Part shown: piece by piece, positions 46,215-54,925 of the stretch
How the letters are laid out: each line of letters begins with the position of its first letter
Position numbering within the stretch: position 1 is the stretch's first letter
NCBI RefSeq assembly: GCF_015687155.1
Contig: NZ_JADPQF010000004.1
Location: 62,001 to 126,000, forward strand
DNA length: 64,000 nucleotides
Source of the DNA: Aliikangiella sp. G2MR2-5
GTDB taxonomy: Bacteria > Pseudomonadota > Gammaproteobacteria > Enterobacterales > Kangiellaceae
Direction: 5' to 3'
Program-made: the position numbers and the translations under genes
The notes under the pieces: model-generated
What the model saw: the letters and a program-made list of their open reading frames with translations, nothing else
What the model was told of the DNA's origin: nothing
The model's database searches: none

Positions 46215-47044
46215 TGATTTTTTTAGGCTCAATTAAAAATCTGAAATCGTTTCCAAAACACAAAGGGTTTACCTTATTCGAGCTAATCATTGTAATCGTT
46301 CTAATCGGCATTCTGGCTATTTCACTGGGAAAAATCAGCAGTGTTTCCGTGTATAGCTATATCGATGCGAAAGATCGCAACCGTATGAGCCACGAAGCTC
46401 GCTGGATAATCGAGCGCATTGCGCGCGAAGCTAGAAATGCTATGGCACAAAGTATTCGAACCGGAAACAATCTCGGTGTCGACTGCGTAGAGTTTATGCC
46501 TATCAGTAATGCTTCAATTTCTACTAATTTACCCGCAAGTGGCAGCATATCTGACTTTAACGCAGTCGCTTACAATTTAAGCTTTCAAGCCAATACTTAT
46601 GTTGCAATTATGCCACTAACCGCTAGTTCTGTTTATGCGATAAACGGAGTACTAGCACCAATCGCTTCAGTTGCAACTACAGGCAATGAGTCTACGATTA
46701 CCTTAAGCTCACCAAGTAATTTTACCCATCGCTCTCCAGAGAACCGTTTTCTTATCGTTTCTCGCCCTGTTTCTTTTTGTCTGGATACTTCCAGTGGCCA
46801 ACTTTCAAGATATGAAGGTTATAATATCAATCAAGTCCAGCAAATCCCGCCAAGTATTAGCGGTGAATTAATTGCGGATAATCTTTCCAGTGGTACCGGT
46901 ATGTTCAGTTATCAACCTGGCGTACTCAGTCGCTCGGGGATTTTACAAATAAACTTCAGACTACAAAATTCAACAAGAAACCTAAGCGGCAATAGCGAAG
47001 CATTTGAATATTTTCACGAGGTACATATTCGAAATGTTCCCTAG
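46214..47044 (+). CDS. mshO: MSHA minor pilin, MshO-like
   Basis: 276 aa from the ATG at 46214 (AGGGGA 7 bases upstream, sharing a base with the mshD stop). Basic leader and prepilin site 'KHKGFTLFELIIVIVLIG'. It is the largest of the pilin-like proteins, as MshO is in Vibrio and Shewanella, with a beta-rich head. Likely part of the tip complex. Confidence 0.85.
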   Translation: MIFLGSIKNLKSFPKHKGFTLFELIIVIVLIGILAISLGKISSVSVYSYIDAKDRNRMSHEARWIIERIAREARNAMAQSIRTGNNLGVDCVEFMPISNASISTNLPASGSISDFNAVAYNLSFQANTYVAIMPLTASSVYAINGVLAPIASVATTGNESTITLSSPSNFTHRSPENRFLIVSRPVSFCLDTSSGQLSRYEGYNINQVQQIPPSISGELIADNLSSGTGMFSYQPGVLSRSGILQINFRLQNSTRNLSGNSEAFEYFHEVHIRNVP

Positions 47045-47474
47045 TAACCATTTTAAGTTTTCGAATCATCTCGCACCAAATCCAAAATACCAGCGAGGAA
47101 TAAGCCTTGCTATGTTGTTATTTATCATTGTGATTCTCGGTTTACTTGCAGCAACATTGGTATCCCTGAATAGTTTATCGACACAAGCAAACGCCCACCA
47201 GGTGATTTCAACCCGGGCTTTTTTAGCGGCAAAGTCTGGAGCAGACTACATGGCGATGCGTGTTTTTCCGCAAAGTGGCGCATCCAGCTGCGGCAATACG
47301 ACTTTAAATTTTACAACCAACGGGTTAAACGGTTGCTCAGCCAGTATTACCTGTACTGCAATACCTGTTGGCAGCAATAATTATTACCAGATTTTAAGTA
47401 ATGGAGTTTGCAATGCTGGACAAACCTTTCAAGCCAGTCGTACCATTGAGATGCGTCTTAAACCGATCCGTTAA
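47034..47474 (+). CDS. mshP: MshP-like pilin-like protein
   Basis: 146 aa from the ATG at 47034, overlapping mshO by 11 bases; GAGG lies 12 bases upstream. Leader 'PKYQRGISLAMLLFIIVILG' with Gly before Ile and no Glu+5, the PilX/MshP type. Two Cys pairs in the short head (SSCGNTT, NGCSASITC). Last gene of the operon: no mshQ follows. Confidence 0.85.
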   Translation: MFPSNHFKFSNHLAPNPKYQRGISLAMLLFIIVILGLLAATLVSLNSLSTQANAHQVISTRAFLAAKSGADYMAMRVFPQSGASSCGNTTLNFTTNGLNGCSASITCTAIPVGSNNYYQILSNGVCNAGQTFQASRTIEMRLKPIR

Positions 47475-47496
47475 ATAACCAGAAGAACTCAGTAAT

Positions 47497-47961
47497 ATGT
47501 CAAACACCTGTCATTGCTGCAGCGGTAAAGAATTTACTGCATGTTGTGAACCTTTTTTAACAAAACAAAAACAGCCAGAAACCGCCGAGCAACTAATGCG
47601 ATCGCGTTACACAGCTTTTAAGCTGGGCAGTATTAACTATCTGATCGATACACTTGCACCTGAAAAAAGAAAATCAGACGACAAAGAAAAATTAACGCAG
47701 GTAATCGAAGGAACCCAATGGCTAGGATTAAAAGTCGTAACTACAGAAAAAGGAAAAAAACGAGACATCGAGGGCGTGGTTGAGTTTGTTGCATTTTATC
47801 AAGATGGCAGTTTTGAACAACTCCACGAACACTCAAAATTTATAAAGCATGACTCAAAATGGTTTTATCTGGAAGGAGAGTTTTTACCCGCAATAAAAAT
47901 TGGCAGAAACGATCCTTGCTTTTGTGGGAGCGAAAAGAAGTATAAAAAATGTCATGGTTAG
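47497..47961 (+). CDS. YchJ/UPF0225 family SEC-C metal-binding protein
   Basis: 154 aa. Cys/His clusters at both ends: 'CHCCSGKEFTACCEPF' and 'RNDPCFCGSEKKYKKCHG', the second a standard SEC-C zinc motif. The central NTF2-like domain has the family box 'AEQLMRSRYTAFKLG'. Cellular role unknown; zinc binding is expected. It follows mshP by 22 bases and may be read through from the pilus operon. Confidence 0.92.
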   Translation: MSNTCHCCSGKEFTACCEPFLTKQKQPETAEQLMRSRYTAFKLGSINYLIDTLAPEKRKSDDKEKLTQVIEGTQWLGLKVVTTEKGKKRDIEGVVEFVAFYQDGSFEQLHEHSKFIKHDSKWFYLEGEFLPAIKIGRNDPCFCGSEKKYKKCHG

Positions 47962-47985
47962 GCAAATGCTCATTAGTAAATTGCA

Positions 47986-48660
47986 TCAAGTCTCTATTAA
48001 TGTCTTTTTAAGCTGAATCCTTTTCTCCTGCCAGCTAGCTACCCAATAAATCGACAGGGGAAATACAAACATAATTAAAAAGGATACAAAAACATCATAA
48101 TTCATGCTAAAAGTCATAGTTTTTCTGTCGGTGATTAAAAATAGAATATTCCAGAAAGAGCTGAGTAGGAAAAGTGAAATCCCCAGTCGTTTGCCTATCT
48201 TACAGAGTTTAATTTTTCTGGTGTAATACTCCTCAAACCACTGATTGGCACTACTAGCTTCCAGCGCTTGTTTTTTCCAAAAACCAAATCTTGTTTTAAA
48301 TGACGCTATCGGCAAATAGAGTCCGAGAAAGATAAACGCGATCCAGGAGGTATGATAGAAAATAAATAAGTCAATTCCTGGCGGTTGCCCGATATCGTAC
48401 TTCTTATCAGATAGTTCGATAACTTCCGACAAGCCGGGAACAAAAGTGAAAGCATCAATAGCGAGTGATACCCCAAAACTCAATAACAAAAATCCCACCA
48501 CAAAGTCGAGGATGGCTTCCATTAGCTGTTTTCTTTCTTTTTTGCGGATAGCTTCTATATAACTATTCAATCGCTCCTGATTAGATTGGCTCACCATAGC
48601 ATCAGGCTTACATTGAGTACGCCAGTCCTCAAAAAATTTATCCAGATTATCCTTTGTCAT
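47986..48660 (-). CDS. Four-helix membrane protein paired with an ECF sigma factor
   Basis: 224 aa, not recognised. A soluble charged N-terminus of about 45 residues ('NLDKFFEDWRTQCK') is followed by four hydrophobic segments (about 48-68, 100-118, 158-175 and 190-210). Its start lies 41 bases after the sigma gene stop on the same strand, so the two are probably cotranscribed. An anti-sigma role is the natural guess from position; the usual zinc anti-sigma motif is absent. Confidence 0.75.
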   Translation of the reverse strand: MTKDNLDKFFEDWRTQCKPDAMVSQSNQERLNSYIEAIRKKERKQLMEAILDFVVGFLLLSFGVSLAIDAFTFVPGLSEVIELSDKKYDIGQPPGIDLFIFYHTSWIAFIFLGLYLPIASFKTRFGFWKKQALEASSANQWFEEYYTRKIKLCKIGKRLGISLFLLSSFWNILFLITDRKTMTFSMNYDVFVSFLIMFVFPLSIYWVASWQEKRIQLKKTLIET

Positions 48661-48701
48661 CGCTAATTCCTGTTTAAATTAATTTCTATTCCGAGAAAGT
48701 A

Positions 48702-49196
48702 CTAGATAAGCAAATCCCTTAACCGCTTTTTGGCTCTGCTCAGCTCTACCCCGACATGATTGGCACTCATTCCCACGATTTCACCGACTTCAGCATAGGA
48801 TAAGCCTTCCATCGATAATGAAATCAGGTGACGCTGACTGACCGGTAACCGAAACATCGCTCTGGCAAAAGCGTCATTTCGTTGTTCGTTTTCGGTGATT
48901 TTTTCAGGATTGGCCTTTTCACACTCTTCCCTGAACCCTTGCTCACCGTCTTTTATTTGCCTTGATTGCCGCGCAATATGAGCAAATGCAGTGTTGTGGG
49001 CAACCCGAAAAAGATAGGTTTTATCGCTACTTAAGCCCTTAAATTGATCGAGTGATTTCCACACCGCCAGCAAGACTTCCTGAAAAAGCTCCTCTTGTAA
49101 ATCAGGCTGTCTTTCATAGACCAATACTACCCGCCAGAGCGCACCTTCGAATTGTTCGATCATTTCAGAAAATTTTTCAGCTTTATTATTCTTCAT
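48702..49196 (-). CDS. ECF-type RNA polymerase sigma factor
   Basis: 164 aa. Region 2 (about 15-80, 'ALWRVVLVYERQPDLQEELFQEVLLAVWKSL', then 'LFRVAHNTAFAHIAR') and region 4 (about 110-160, 'LPVSQRHLISLSMEGLSYAEVGEIVGMSANHVGVELSRAKKRLRDLL') are both complete. It directs RNA polymerase to an unknown set of promoters. It is probably controlled by the membrane protein downstream. Confidence 0.93.
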   Translation of the reverse strand: MKNNKAEKFSEMIEQFEGALWRVVLVYERQPDLQEELFQEVLLAVWKSLDQFKGLSSDKTYLFRVAHNTAFAHIARQSRQIKDGEQGFREECEKANPEKITENEQRNDAFARAMFRLPVSQRHLISLSMEGLSYAEVGEIVGMSANHVGVELSRAKKRLRDLLI

Positions 49197-49404
49197 AGAA
49201 ACTGCTTTATACTCGCATCCTGGCGGCTATCCCTAAACATTCTGACCTGGCAAGCCCTGACCACTTTTAACTATTTAGTTAGGTTAAAGTCCAATTCATT
49301 ACAAAAATAATTCATTTTATTTCGGTTATTCGTCCCGAGAAGTCAAAAATCGCCATATTTACCCGATTTAGCGCCTTGCAGGCATAGGATCATAAAATCA
49401 GGAT

Positions 49405-49413
49405 TGCTATAAT
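49405..49413 (+). promoter_or_regulatory. Extended -10 promoter of glyQS
   Basis: TGCTATAAT (TG at 49405-49406, TATAAT at 49408-49413) is a full extended -10 element; -35 is poor, as allowed for this class. Leader about 29 bases to the ATG of glyQ. Confidence 0.6.
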
Positions 49414-49448
49414 CGTCGCTCTTTGTTTAACCGAATTTAAAGCGGAGC

Positions 49449-50387
49449 ATGGCTTTGTCAGATAAAAGCTTATCCCAACGGGGAATTCAAGGCGCCCCAC
49501 AAACCTTTCAGGGTTTGATCATGGCGCTTCAGGAATATTGGTCTAATCAGGGCTGCGTTATCGTTCAGCCGCTGGATCTGGAAGTTGGTGCGGGGACTTT
49601 TCACCCTTCTACCTTTTTACGATCAATAGGTCCCGAGCCCTGGAACTCTGCTTATGTGCAGCCTTGTCGCCGTCCGACCGATGGCCGCTACGGGGAAAAC
49701 CCTAACCGACTTCAGCATTACTACCAATACCAGGTAATACTGAAGCCTTCGCCGAAAAACATTCAGGAGTTATACCTTGGCTCAATGAAAATGTTGGGTA
49801 TTGATCCTCTGGAGCATGATATTCGCTTTGTCGAAGACAACTGGGAATCCCCTACTCTGGGAGCCTGGGGCCTCGGCTGGGAAGTCTGGCTTAACGGGAT
49901 GGAAGTTACCCAGTTCACCTACTTCCAGCAAGTGGGCGGACTCGAATGTAAACCGGTAACAGGGGAGATTACCTATGGCCTTGAAAGAATAGCGATGTAT
50001 TTGCAAGGCGTAGATAGTATTTTTGATCTGGTCTGGACTACTGGTCCGCAAGGAACCGTCTACTATCGTGATGTCTTCCACCAGAATGAGGTGGAAATGT
50101 CGGCTTACAACTTTGAGCACGCCAATGTGGATTATTTGTTCGGCTTTTTCGACTACTGTGAAAAAGAAAGTCAGGCACTTATCGAGAAGGGATTACCATT
50201 GCCGGCTTACGAAATGGTACTCAAGGCATCGCACGCGTTTAATCTACTTGATGCCCGTCATGCTATTTCGGTAACCGAAAGACAAAGATTTATTCTTCGA
50301 GTGCGCACCCTTTCACGCGCAGTTGCCCAAGCTTATTATGATTCACGTGAAGCACTCGGCTTCCCGATTTGTAACCAGGAGAAATAA
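49449..50387 (+). CDS. glyQ: Glycyl-tRNA synthetase alpha subunit GlyQ
   Basis: 312 aa, the usual size. Catalytic subunit of the alpha2beta2 bacterial enzyme: '[20 protein letters not shown]', '[21 protein letters not shown]' and '[34 protein letters not shown]' are class II motifs. It activates glycine for tRNA-Gly. The next start is 2 bases after its stop. Confidence 0.98.
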   Translation: MALSDKSLSQRGIQGAPQTFQGLIMALQEYWSNQGCVIVQPLDLEVGAGTFHPSTFLRSIGPEPWNSAYVQPCRRPTDGRYGENPNRLQHYYQYQVILKPSPKNIQELYLGSMKMLGIDPLEHDIRFVEDNWESPTLGAWGLGWEVWLNGMEVTQFTYFQQVGGLECKPVTGEITYGLERIAMYLQGVDSIFDLVWTTGPQGTVYYRDVFHQNEVEMSAYNFEHANVDYLFGFFDYCEKESQALIEKGLPLPAYEMVLKASHAFNLLDARHAISVTERQRFILRVRTLSRAVAQAYYDSREALGFPICNQEK

Positions 50388-50389
50388 GG

Positions 50390-52459
50390 ATGGAAAAGAA
50401 GGACTTCTTATTTGAGTTAGGTTGCGAAGAGCTGCCGCCCAAGGCATTGGTGAAGCTGGCAAAATCATTGCACGCAAGCGTCGCTGACGCTTTCGACAAG
50501 TTGTCACTCAACTATGTTGATAGTGAGTATTTTGCAACTCCAAGACGTTTGGCAGTTCGCTTTACTCAACTGGATTGTGCACAGGAAGACAAGCAAGTTG
50601 AAAAGCTGGGACCAGCGGTAGCTGCAGCTTTCGACGCAGACGGAAATGCAAAGCCTGCTGCGCTCGGTTTTGCTAAATCAAATGGCGTCGAAGTAGACCA
50701 ACTTTCCCGAAAAGAAACCGACAAAGGCGAAAGACTGGCGTTTGTAGCAGATGTAAAAGGTGAGCAAACAGAAAGCCTGTTGCAAGATGTGCTCGATAAG
50801 GCAATATCTCAATTACCGGTTCCTAAAGCGATGCGCTGGGGTGAATCCAGCTGCCAGTTTAGCCGTCCGGTGCACTGGGTACTGGCCATTTTGGGTGAAT
50901 CCGTTTTACCGATAGAGCTGTTTGAATTGAATGCTTCCAATCAAACTTTTGGCCACCGCTTCCATTCCAGTGGCGCGATTACAGTTAATACAGCCAAAGA
51001 TTACGAAACTGTATTGGCTGAGGCCAAGGTCATTAGCTGCTTCGAAGAGCGCAAAGCAAAAATTCGAACTCAGGTAGAGGCTGCCGCCAAACAAACCGGA
51101 GGCAATGCAGTGGTCGATGAAGATCTTCTGGAAGAAGTAGCTTGTCTGGTTGAGTGGCCTGTTGCATTGGTTGGTAATTTTGATGAAGAGTTTTTATCAG
51201 TACCGGCGGAAGCTTTGATTTCGTCGATGGCAGAGCATCAAAAATATTTCCACATGATCGATAACGATAGTAAATTATTGCCAAAATTCATTGCCATTTC
51301 CAATATCGAAAGTAGCAATCCGTCTTCTGTTATTGAAGGCAATGAAAAAGTTATTCGTCCTCGATTGGCTGATGCCAAGTTTTTCTATGATACTGACTCC
51401 AAGAAGTCTCTCGAGTCTTATGCAGAAAAACTAAAATCCATCGTGTTCCAGAACAAACTAGGTACTTTGCTGGATAAAACTAACCGGGTAAAACAACTCG
51501 CTCAGGTTATCGCAAGTTCATTAGGAAAAGATCAGGAAAAAGCAGTGCGCGCTGCTACTTTGTGTAAATGTGATCTGATGACTGACATGGTTTACGAGTT
51601 TCCGGATCTGCAAGGTATTATGGGTCGCTATTATGCGACAAATGATGGTGAGGATGCTGAAGTCGCGGCGGCCATGGACGAAATCTATATGCCACGCTTT
51701 GCCGGTGATGATTTACCAGCAACAGATACCGGTTTGATTCTCGCTTTAGCAGAAAGGGTCGATACCTTGGTTGGGATTTTCGGCATTGGTCAAATTCCAA
51801 CAGGAGCAAAAGATCCTTTTGCATTGAGACGGGCCGCACTAGGTGTTCTCAGATTAATCAGTGAAAAAGCTTTGCCTCTTGATCTAAATAATTTGATCGA
51901 TGAGTCCCTGAAGTCTTTTGAAGGGATTGAAATTGAAAGTGAGACTAAAGAAAAACTCCTTGGCTTTTTTGATGCAAGGTCACTTGCCATGTATCAGGAG
52001 CAAGGATTCGACACCCAGTCTATTAAGGCCGTTCAAGAACTTGGAGTAACTGCGCCTTATGATTTCAAACTCAGAGTCGAAGCCGTTGATGCTTTCAATA
52101 AAACAGAAGAAAGTGCGGATCTTTCTGAAGCCAATAAACGCGTTAAAAACATTCTGGAAAAGTCTGAGTTTAATCCAGTAGATATTTCTTTAAATGCAAG
52201 CTTGTTTGAAGCTGACGAAGCAGCCTTGAATCAGACTATTGATGAAGTTTCTTCGTTTGTTGAGAGCCAGGTCGCTAATGGTAAATATCAGGAAGCCCTG
52301 GATAAACTGGCAGGGTTAAAAAATGTGGTTAATCGCTTCTTCGACAATGTAATGATTAATGTAGAAGAAGAAAATATCCGCAACAATCGTCTTGCTTTGA
52401 TCAGCAAGTTGCGAAACCTTTTCCTGGGTATTGCCGATATTTCTCTGTTACAAAAATAA
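50390..52459 (+). CDS. glyS: Glycyl-tRNA synthetase beta subunit GlyS
   Basis: 689 aa, typical length. tRNA-binding subunit: N-terminal 'FLFELGCEELPPKAL', central HD-like region 'MVYEFPDLQGIMGRYYA' and a C-terminal anticodon-binding domain (about 580-680). Translation is probably coupled to glyQ. Confidence 0.98.
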   Translation: MEKKDFLFELGCEELPPKALVKLAKSLHASVADAFDKLSLNYVDSEYFATPRRLAVRFTQLDCAQEDKQVEKLGPAVAAAFDADGNAKPAALGFAKSNGVEVDQLSRKETDKGERLAFVADVKGEQTESLLQDVLDKAISQLPVPKAMRWGESSCQFSRPVHWVLAILGESVLPIELFELNASNQTFGHRFHSSGAITVNTAKDYETVLAEAKVISCFEERKAKIRTQVEAAAKQTGGNAVVDEDLLEEVACLVEWPVALVGNFDEEFLSVPAEALISSMAEHQKYFHMIDNDSKLLPKFIAISNIESSNPSSVIEGNEKVIRPRLADAKFFYDTDSKKSLESYAEKLKSIVFQNKLGTLLDKTNRVKQLAQVIASSLGKDQEKAVRAATLCKCDLMTDMVYEFPDLQGIMGRYYATNDGEDAEVAAAMDEIYMPRFAGDDLPATDTGLILALAERVDTLVGIFGIGQIPTGAKDPFALRRAALGVLRLISEKALPLDLNNLIDESLKSFEGIEIESETKEKLLGFFDARSLAMYQEQGFDTQSIKAVQELGVTAPYDFKLRVEAVDAFNKTEESADLSEANKRVKNILEKSEFNPVDISLNASLFEADEAALNQTIDEVSSFVESQVANGKYQEALDKLAGLKNVVNRFFDNVMINVEEENIRNNRLALISKLRNLFLGIADISLLQK

Positions 52460-52461
52460 TC

Positions 52462-52487
52462 AAGGGGCCTCAGGGCTCCTTCGTTTT
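52462..52487 (+). terminator. Terminator after glyS
   Basis: AAGGGGCC / TCAG / GGCTCCTT (52462-52481, one G-T pair) followed by CGTTTT. It is placed 3 bases after the stop, separating glyQS from gmhB. Confidence 0.7.
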
Positions 52488-52514
52488 ATCCTGATTTAAT
52501 TGCCTATTGTAAAT

Positions 52515-53075
52515 ATGTCTAGTTCAGATAAGTCAAACAAAAACAAACTAATCATCCTTGATCGCGACGGTGTTATTAATCTAGATTCTGATAACTATAT
52601 AAAAAGTATGGATGAGTGGATCCCAATTGAGTCGAGTCTTAAGGCTATCGCCCAACTAAACCGGGCCGGCTTTAAAGTTGCTATCGCGACCAATCAATCA
52701 GGTATCAGTCGGGGATATTTTGACTCAATGACTTTGACGATGATTCATAAAAAAATGGAAATGGAACTCGCCAAAGTAGGTGCTCATATCGATGCCTTAG
52801 AGTACTGCCCGGATCATCCGGATAATGCGGGGCAGGATCGCAAACCAAACCCGGGAATGGCAATCAAACTACTAGAACTATTTGAAGCCAAGCCTGAAGA
52901 AACCTGGTTTGTCGGAGACAATATTTCAGATCTTCAATGTGCAGAAAATGCTGGCTGTAAACCTGCTTTGGTAAAAACGGGGAAAGGTGTGAGAACACTA
53001 GAGAAGTTGCCGGCTGATCATTCATATCCTGTTTTTGAAAACTTGAATGAATTTGTCGAAGACCTTTTAAAATAA
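52515..53075 (+). CDS. gmhB: D-glycero-D-manno-heptose 1,7-bisphosphate 7-phosphatase, GmhB-like
   Basis: 186 aa from the ATG at 52515; a TTG at 52500 would give five more residues and no start has a good Shine-Dalgarno site. HAD motifs: 'LDRDGVINLDSD' (nucleophile and acid Asp), 'IATNQSGISRGYF', and 'FVGDNISDLQCAENAGC'. The zinc loop is shortened: 'YCPDHPDNAGQDRKPNPGM' keeps Cys and His but lacks the later Cys-x-Cys of E. coli GmhB. It acts in LPS heptose synthesis. Following glyS is the conserved place of gmhB. Confidence 0.88.
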   Translation: MSSSDKSNKNKLIILDRDGVINLDSDNYIKSMDEWIPIESSLKAIAQLNRAGFKVAIATNQSGISRGYFDSMTLTMIHKKMEMELAKVGAHIDALEYCPDHPDNAGQDRKPNPGMAIKLLELFEAKPEETWFVGDNISDLQCAENAGCKPALVKTGKGVRTLEKLPADHSYPVFENLNEFVEDLLK

Positions 53076-53077
53076 CA

Positions 53078-53092
53078 GGCTTTTCAAAAGCC
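53078..53092 (+). terminator. Small hairpin after gmhB
   Basis: GGCTTT / TCA / AAAGCC three bases after the gmhB stop; the following bases are only partly T-rich, so termination strength is uncertain. Confidence 0.35.
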
Positions 53093-53251
53093 AGCCTTCG
53101 TTTGTAAACCTTGAGCCAGGTATTCAGCATTATCGCGAGCAATTTTTACAGTTTCTTGTAGCATCTGGCTTTCAACATTTTTTCAAAGCCTTATTACGCT
53201 TTGTTACAACACGAGCATTGGATTGATGTAAAAAGTAATGAATAATGTTTG

Positions 53252-53267
53252 GCTCGATAGATCGAGC
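53252..53267 (+). promoter_or_regulatory. Operator-like dyad upstream of the MDR oxidoreductase
   Basis: GCTCGAT AG ATCGAGC, perfect 7-bp arms, 55 bases before the ATG at 53323. The size and symmetry suit a dimeric repressor or activator; no regulator gene is adjacent. Confidence 0.4.
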
Positions 53268-53322
53268 TAACGTACTAACATTCTTTTAAAACCAGCTACT
53301 TTTACATCGGATATGGAAACCC

Positions 53323-54441
53323 ATGAAGTTAAGATACAAAATCGGCGGCACTTTCTTTAGCCTCATCGCTCTTACTCTAATAACGACCGCGTTTTCAATC
53401 AGCTACACCTCAGATTGCCCAAACTCGACCAAGACAAACTCAAATAATAATGCAAATAAAATGCTGGCAATTGTTCAAGAATGTTATGGCTCTACCGAGG
53501 TTTTAAAGCTAGCACAGATCGACAAGCCAGTACCCAAAGCAAACGAAGTTTTAGTTAAGGTTCACACTGCCGCTATTAACCCGCTTGATTGGCATTTTAT
53601 GAAAGGCTCTCCTTATATCATGCGTTTTATGAAAGGTATTGGCGCGCCAGAAGAATTCAGAACCGGAGTAGATTACGCGGGCGTTGTCGAGCAAGTCGGC
53701 AAAGACGTCTCTAAATTTAAACCCGGCGACAGAGTTTTTGGTGCAAGAACCGGTGCATTTGCAGAATACGTCACCGTTGATGAAGACCGTGGTATCGCCC
53801 ATTTACCACAAAGGATCAGTTTTGACACGGCTGCCGCTATTCCGGTCGCCGGTTTGACTGCACTACAGGCTGTCAGGGATCAGGGACTTATCAAACCTGG
53901 GCAGAAAGTATTAATCAACGGTGCATCCGGCGGAGTCGGAACTATGGCGGTACAGCTGGCCAAGTCTTTTGGCGCCGAAGTGACAGGGGTTTGTAGCACG
54001 CGAAACCTTGAAATGGTTAAATCACTGGGTGCGGATCGAGTTATCGATTACAAACAATCAAACTATACTCTTCTAAATAATCGCTACGATCTTATTGTCG
54101 ATATGGTTGGCAATCATAGCATTTTATCTAACCTGGATGTTCTGACGCCAAACGGCCGTCTGGTCAGTGTCGGTGGAGATAAGGGTGACTGGATAGCACC
54201 ACTTAAGCGCCCGATAGCATCAATGATAGTAGCCCCCTTTGTCGATCAAGCCGTCATCTCCTTTGTCTCCGAAGTTAAGCAGAAAGATTTGGAATTTTTA
54301 ATCAATCAGGTATACGAAAACAAAATGAACTCACAAATTGATAGAGAATATCAGTTAAGAGATATCGGAAAAGCGATTGACTATCTGGCTACAAGAAGAG
54401 CACGCGGAAAGGTATTAATTCAGGTCGAACAACAGCAGTAG
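53323..54441 (+). CDS. MDR-family NADPH oxidoreductase with N-terminal export signal
   Basis: 372 aa. A hydrophobic N-terminus (about 8-27, 'GGTFFSLIALTLITTAFSIS') with a positive start looks like a signal anchor, then a short Asn/Ser/Thr linker containing a Cys. The body is a quinone-oxidoreductase-like MDR enzyme: 'INPLDWHFMKGSP', 'GVDYAGVVEQVG', 'GDRVFGARTGAFAEY' and the Rossmann NADP site 'NGASGGVGTMAVQLAKSFGA'. It lacks structural zinc cysteines. A secreted or anchored NADPH enzyme is odd because the cofactor is cytosolic; it may be anchored with the catalytic part inside. Confidence 0.85.
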   Translation: MKLRYKIGGTFFSLIALTLITTAFSISYTSDCPNSTKTNSNNNANKMLAIVQECYGSTEVLKLAQIDKPVPKANEVLVKVHTAAINPLDWHFMKGSPYIMRFMKGIGAPEEFRTGVDYAGVVEQVGKDVSKFKPGDRVFGARTGAFAEYVTVDEDRGIAHLPQRISFDTAAAIPVAGLTALQAVRDQGLIKPGQKVLINGASGGVGTMAVQLAKSFGAEVTGVCSTRNLEMVKSLGADRVIDYKQSNYTLLNNRYDLIVDMVGNHSILSNLDVLTPNGRLVSVGGDKGDWIAPLKRPIASMIVAPFVDQAVISFVSEVKQKDLEFLINQVYENKMNSQIDREYQLRDIGKAIDYLATRRARGKVLIQVEQQQ

Positions 54442-54469
54442 TTTTTCATTATTTACATTTACTGATATT

Positions 54470-54497
54470 AAAAAAGGGGTCTTAAAACCCCTTTTTT
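54470..54497. terminator. Bidirectional terminator
   Basis: A run, GGGGT / CTTAAA / ACCCC, T run. It lies between the MDR oxidoreductase and the converging cytochrome c gene and works in both directions. Confidence 0.9.
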
Positions 54498-54513
54498 AGT
54501 CTGTAGTGAGTAG

Positions 54514-54822
54514 TTACTTCTTACCTAAACTTTCATAAAAGGCAGCCAGATTTTTGATATCTGCATCATTCAACGCTGCTGCCTGTCCGTTCATAACAGG
54601 ATCGACTCGAGTCTTATCTTTAAAAGCTTTTAATTGCTTCTCTGTATAAGCCGCTTTTTGACCTGCCAAATTTGGATAGTTGGGAACAAAGCTTATCCCG
54701 TCAGGCCCATGGCAACCGGCGCATACTGCTGCTTTCGCTTTGCCGGCAGCAACATCTGCAGCAAACACTGCAGAGCTAGACATGGCAACTACCGCTGCCG
54801 CTACAATGACTTTCAATTTCAT
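54514..54822 (-). CDS. Small periplasmic c-type cytochrome
   Basis: 102 aa from the ATG at 54822, chosen because AAGGAG lies just upstream and the signal peptide starts there ('[20 protein letters not shown]'). One haem site 'CAGCHGPDG' and the axial Met in '[26 protein letters not shown]', a cytochrome c553/c4-type single domain. Electron carrier in the periplasm; partner unknown. Confidence 0.92.
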   Translation of the reverse strand: MKLKVIVAAAVVAMSSSAVFAADVAAGKAKAAVCAGCHGPDGISFVPNYPNLAGQKAAYTEKQLKAFKDKTRVDPVMNGQAAALNDADIKNLAAFYESLGKK

Positions 54823-54925
54823 ATTGACTCCTTCGAGCGCTATTTCTAATTTAGGATTCGAAAGCACCTATTTTAGAGAGCTAATCACCCAATGAACATG
54901 ATCTAAGTTAATATTTTTAAACAAA

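Noticed and set aside
49782-50120. 112-aa minus-strand ORF in glyQ
   Set aside because: Shadow of a highly conserved gene; its sequence is low-complexity and without motifs.
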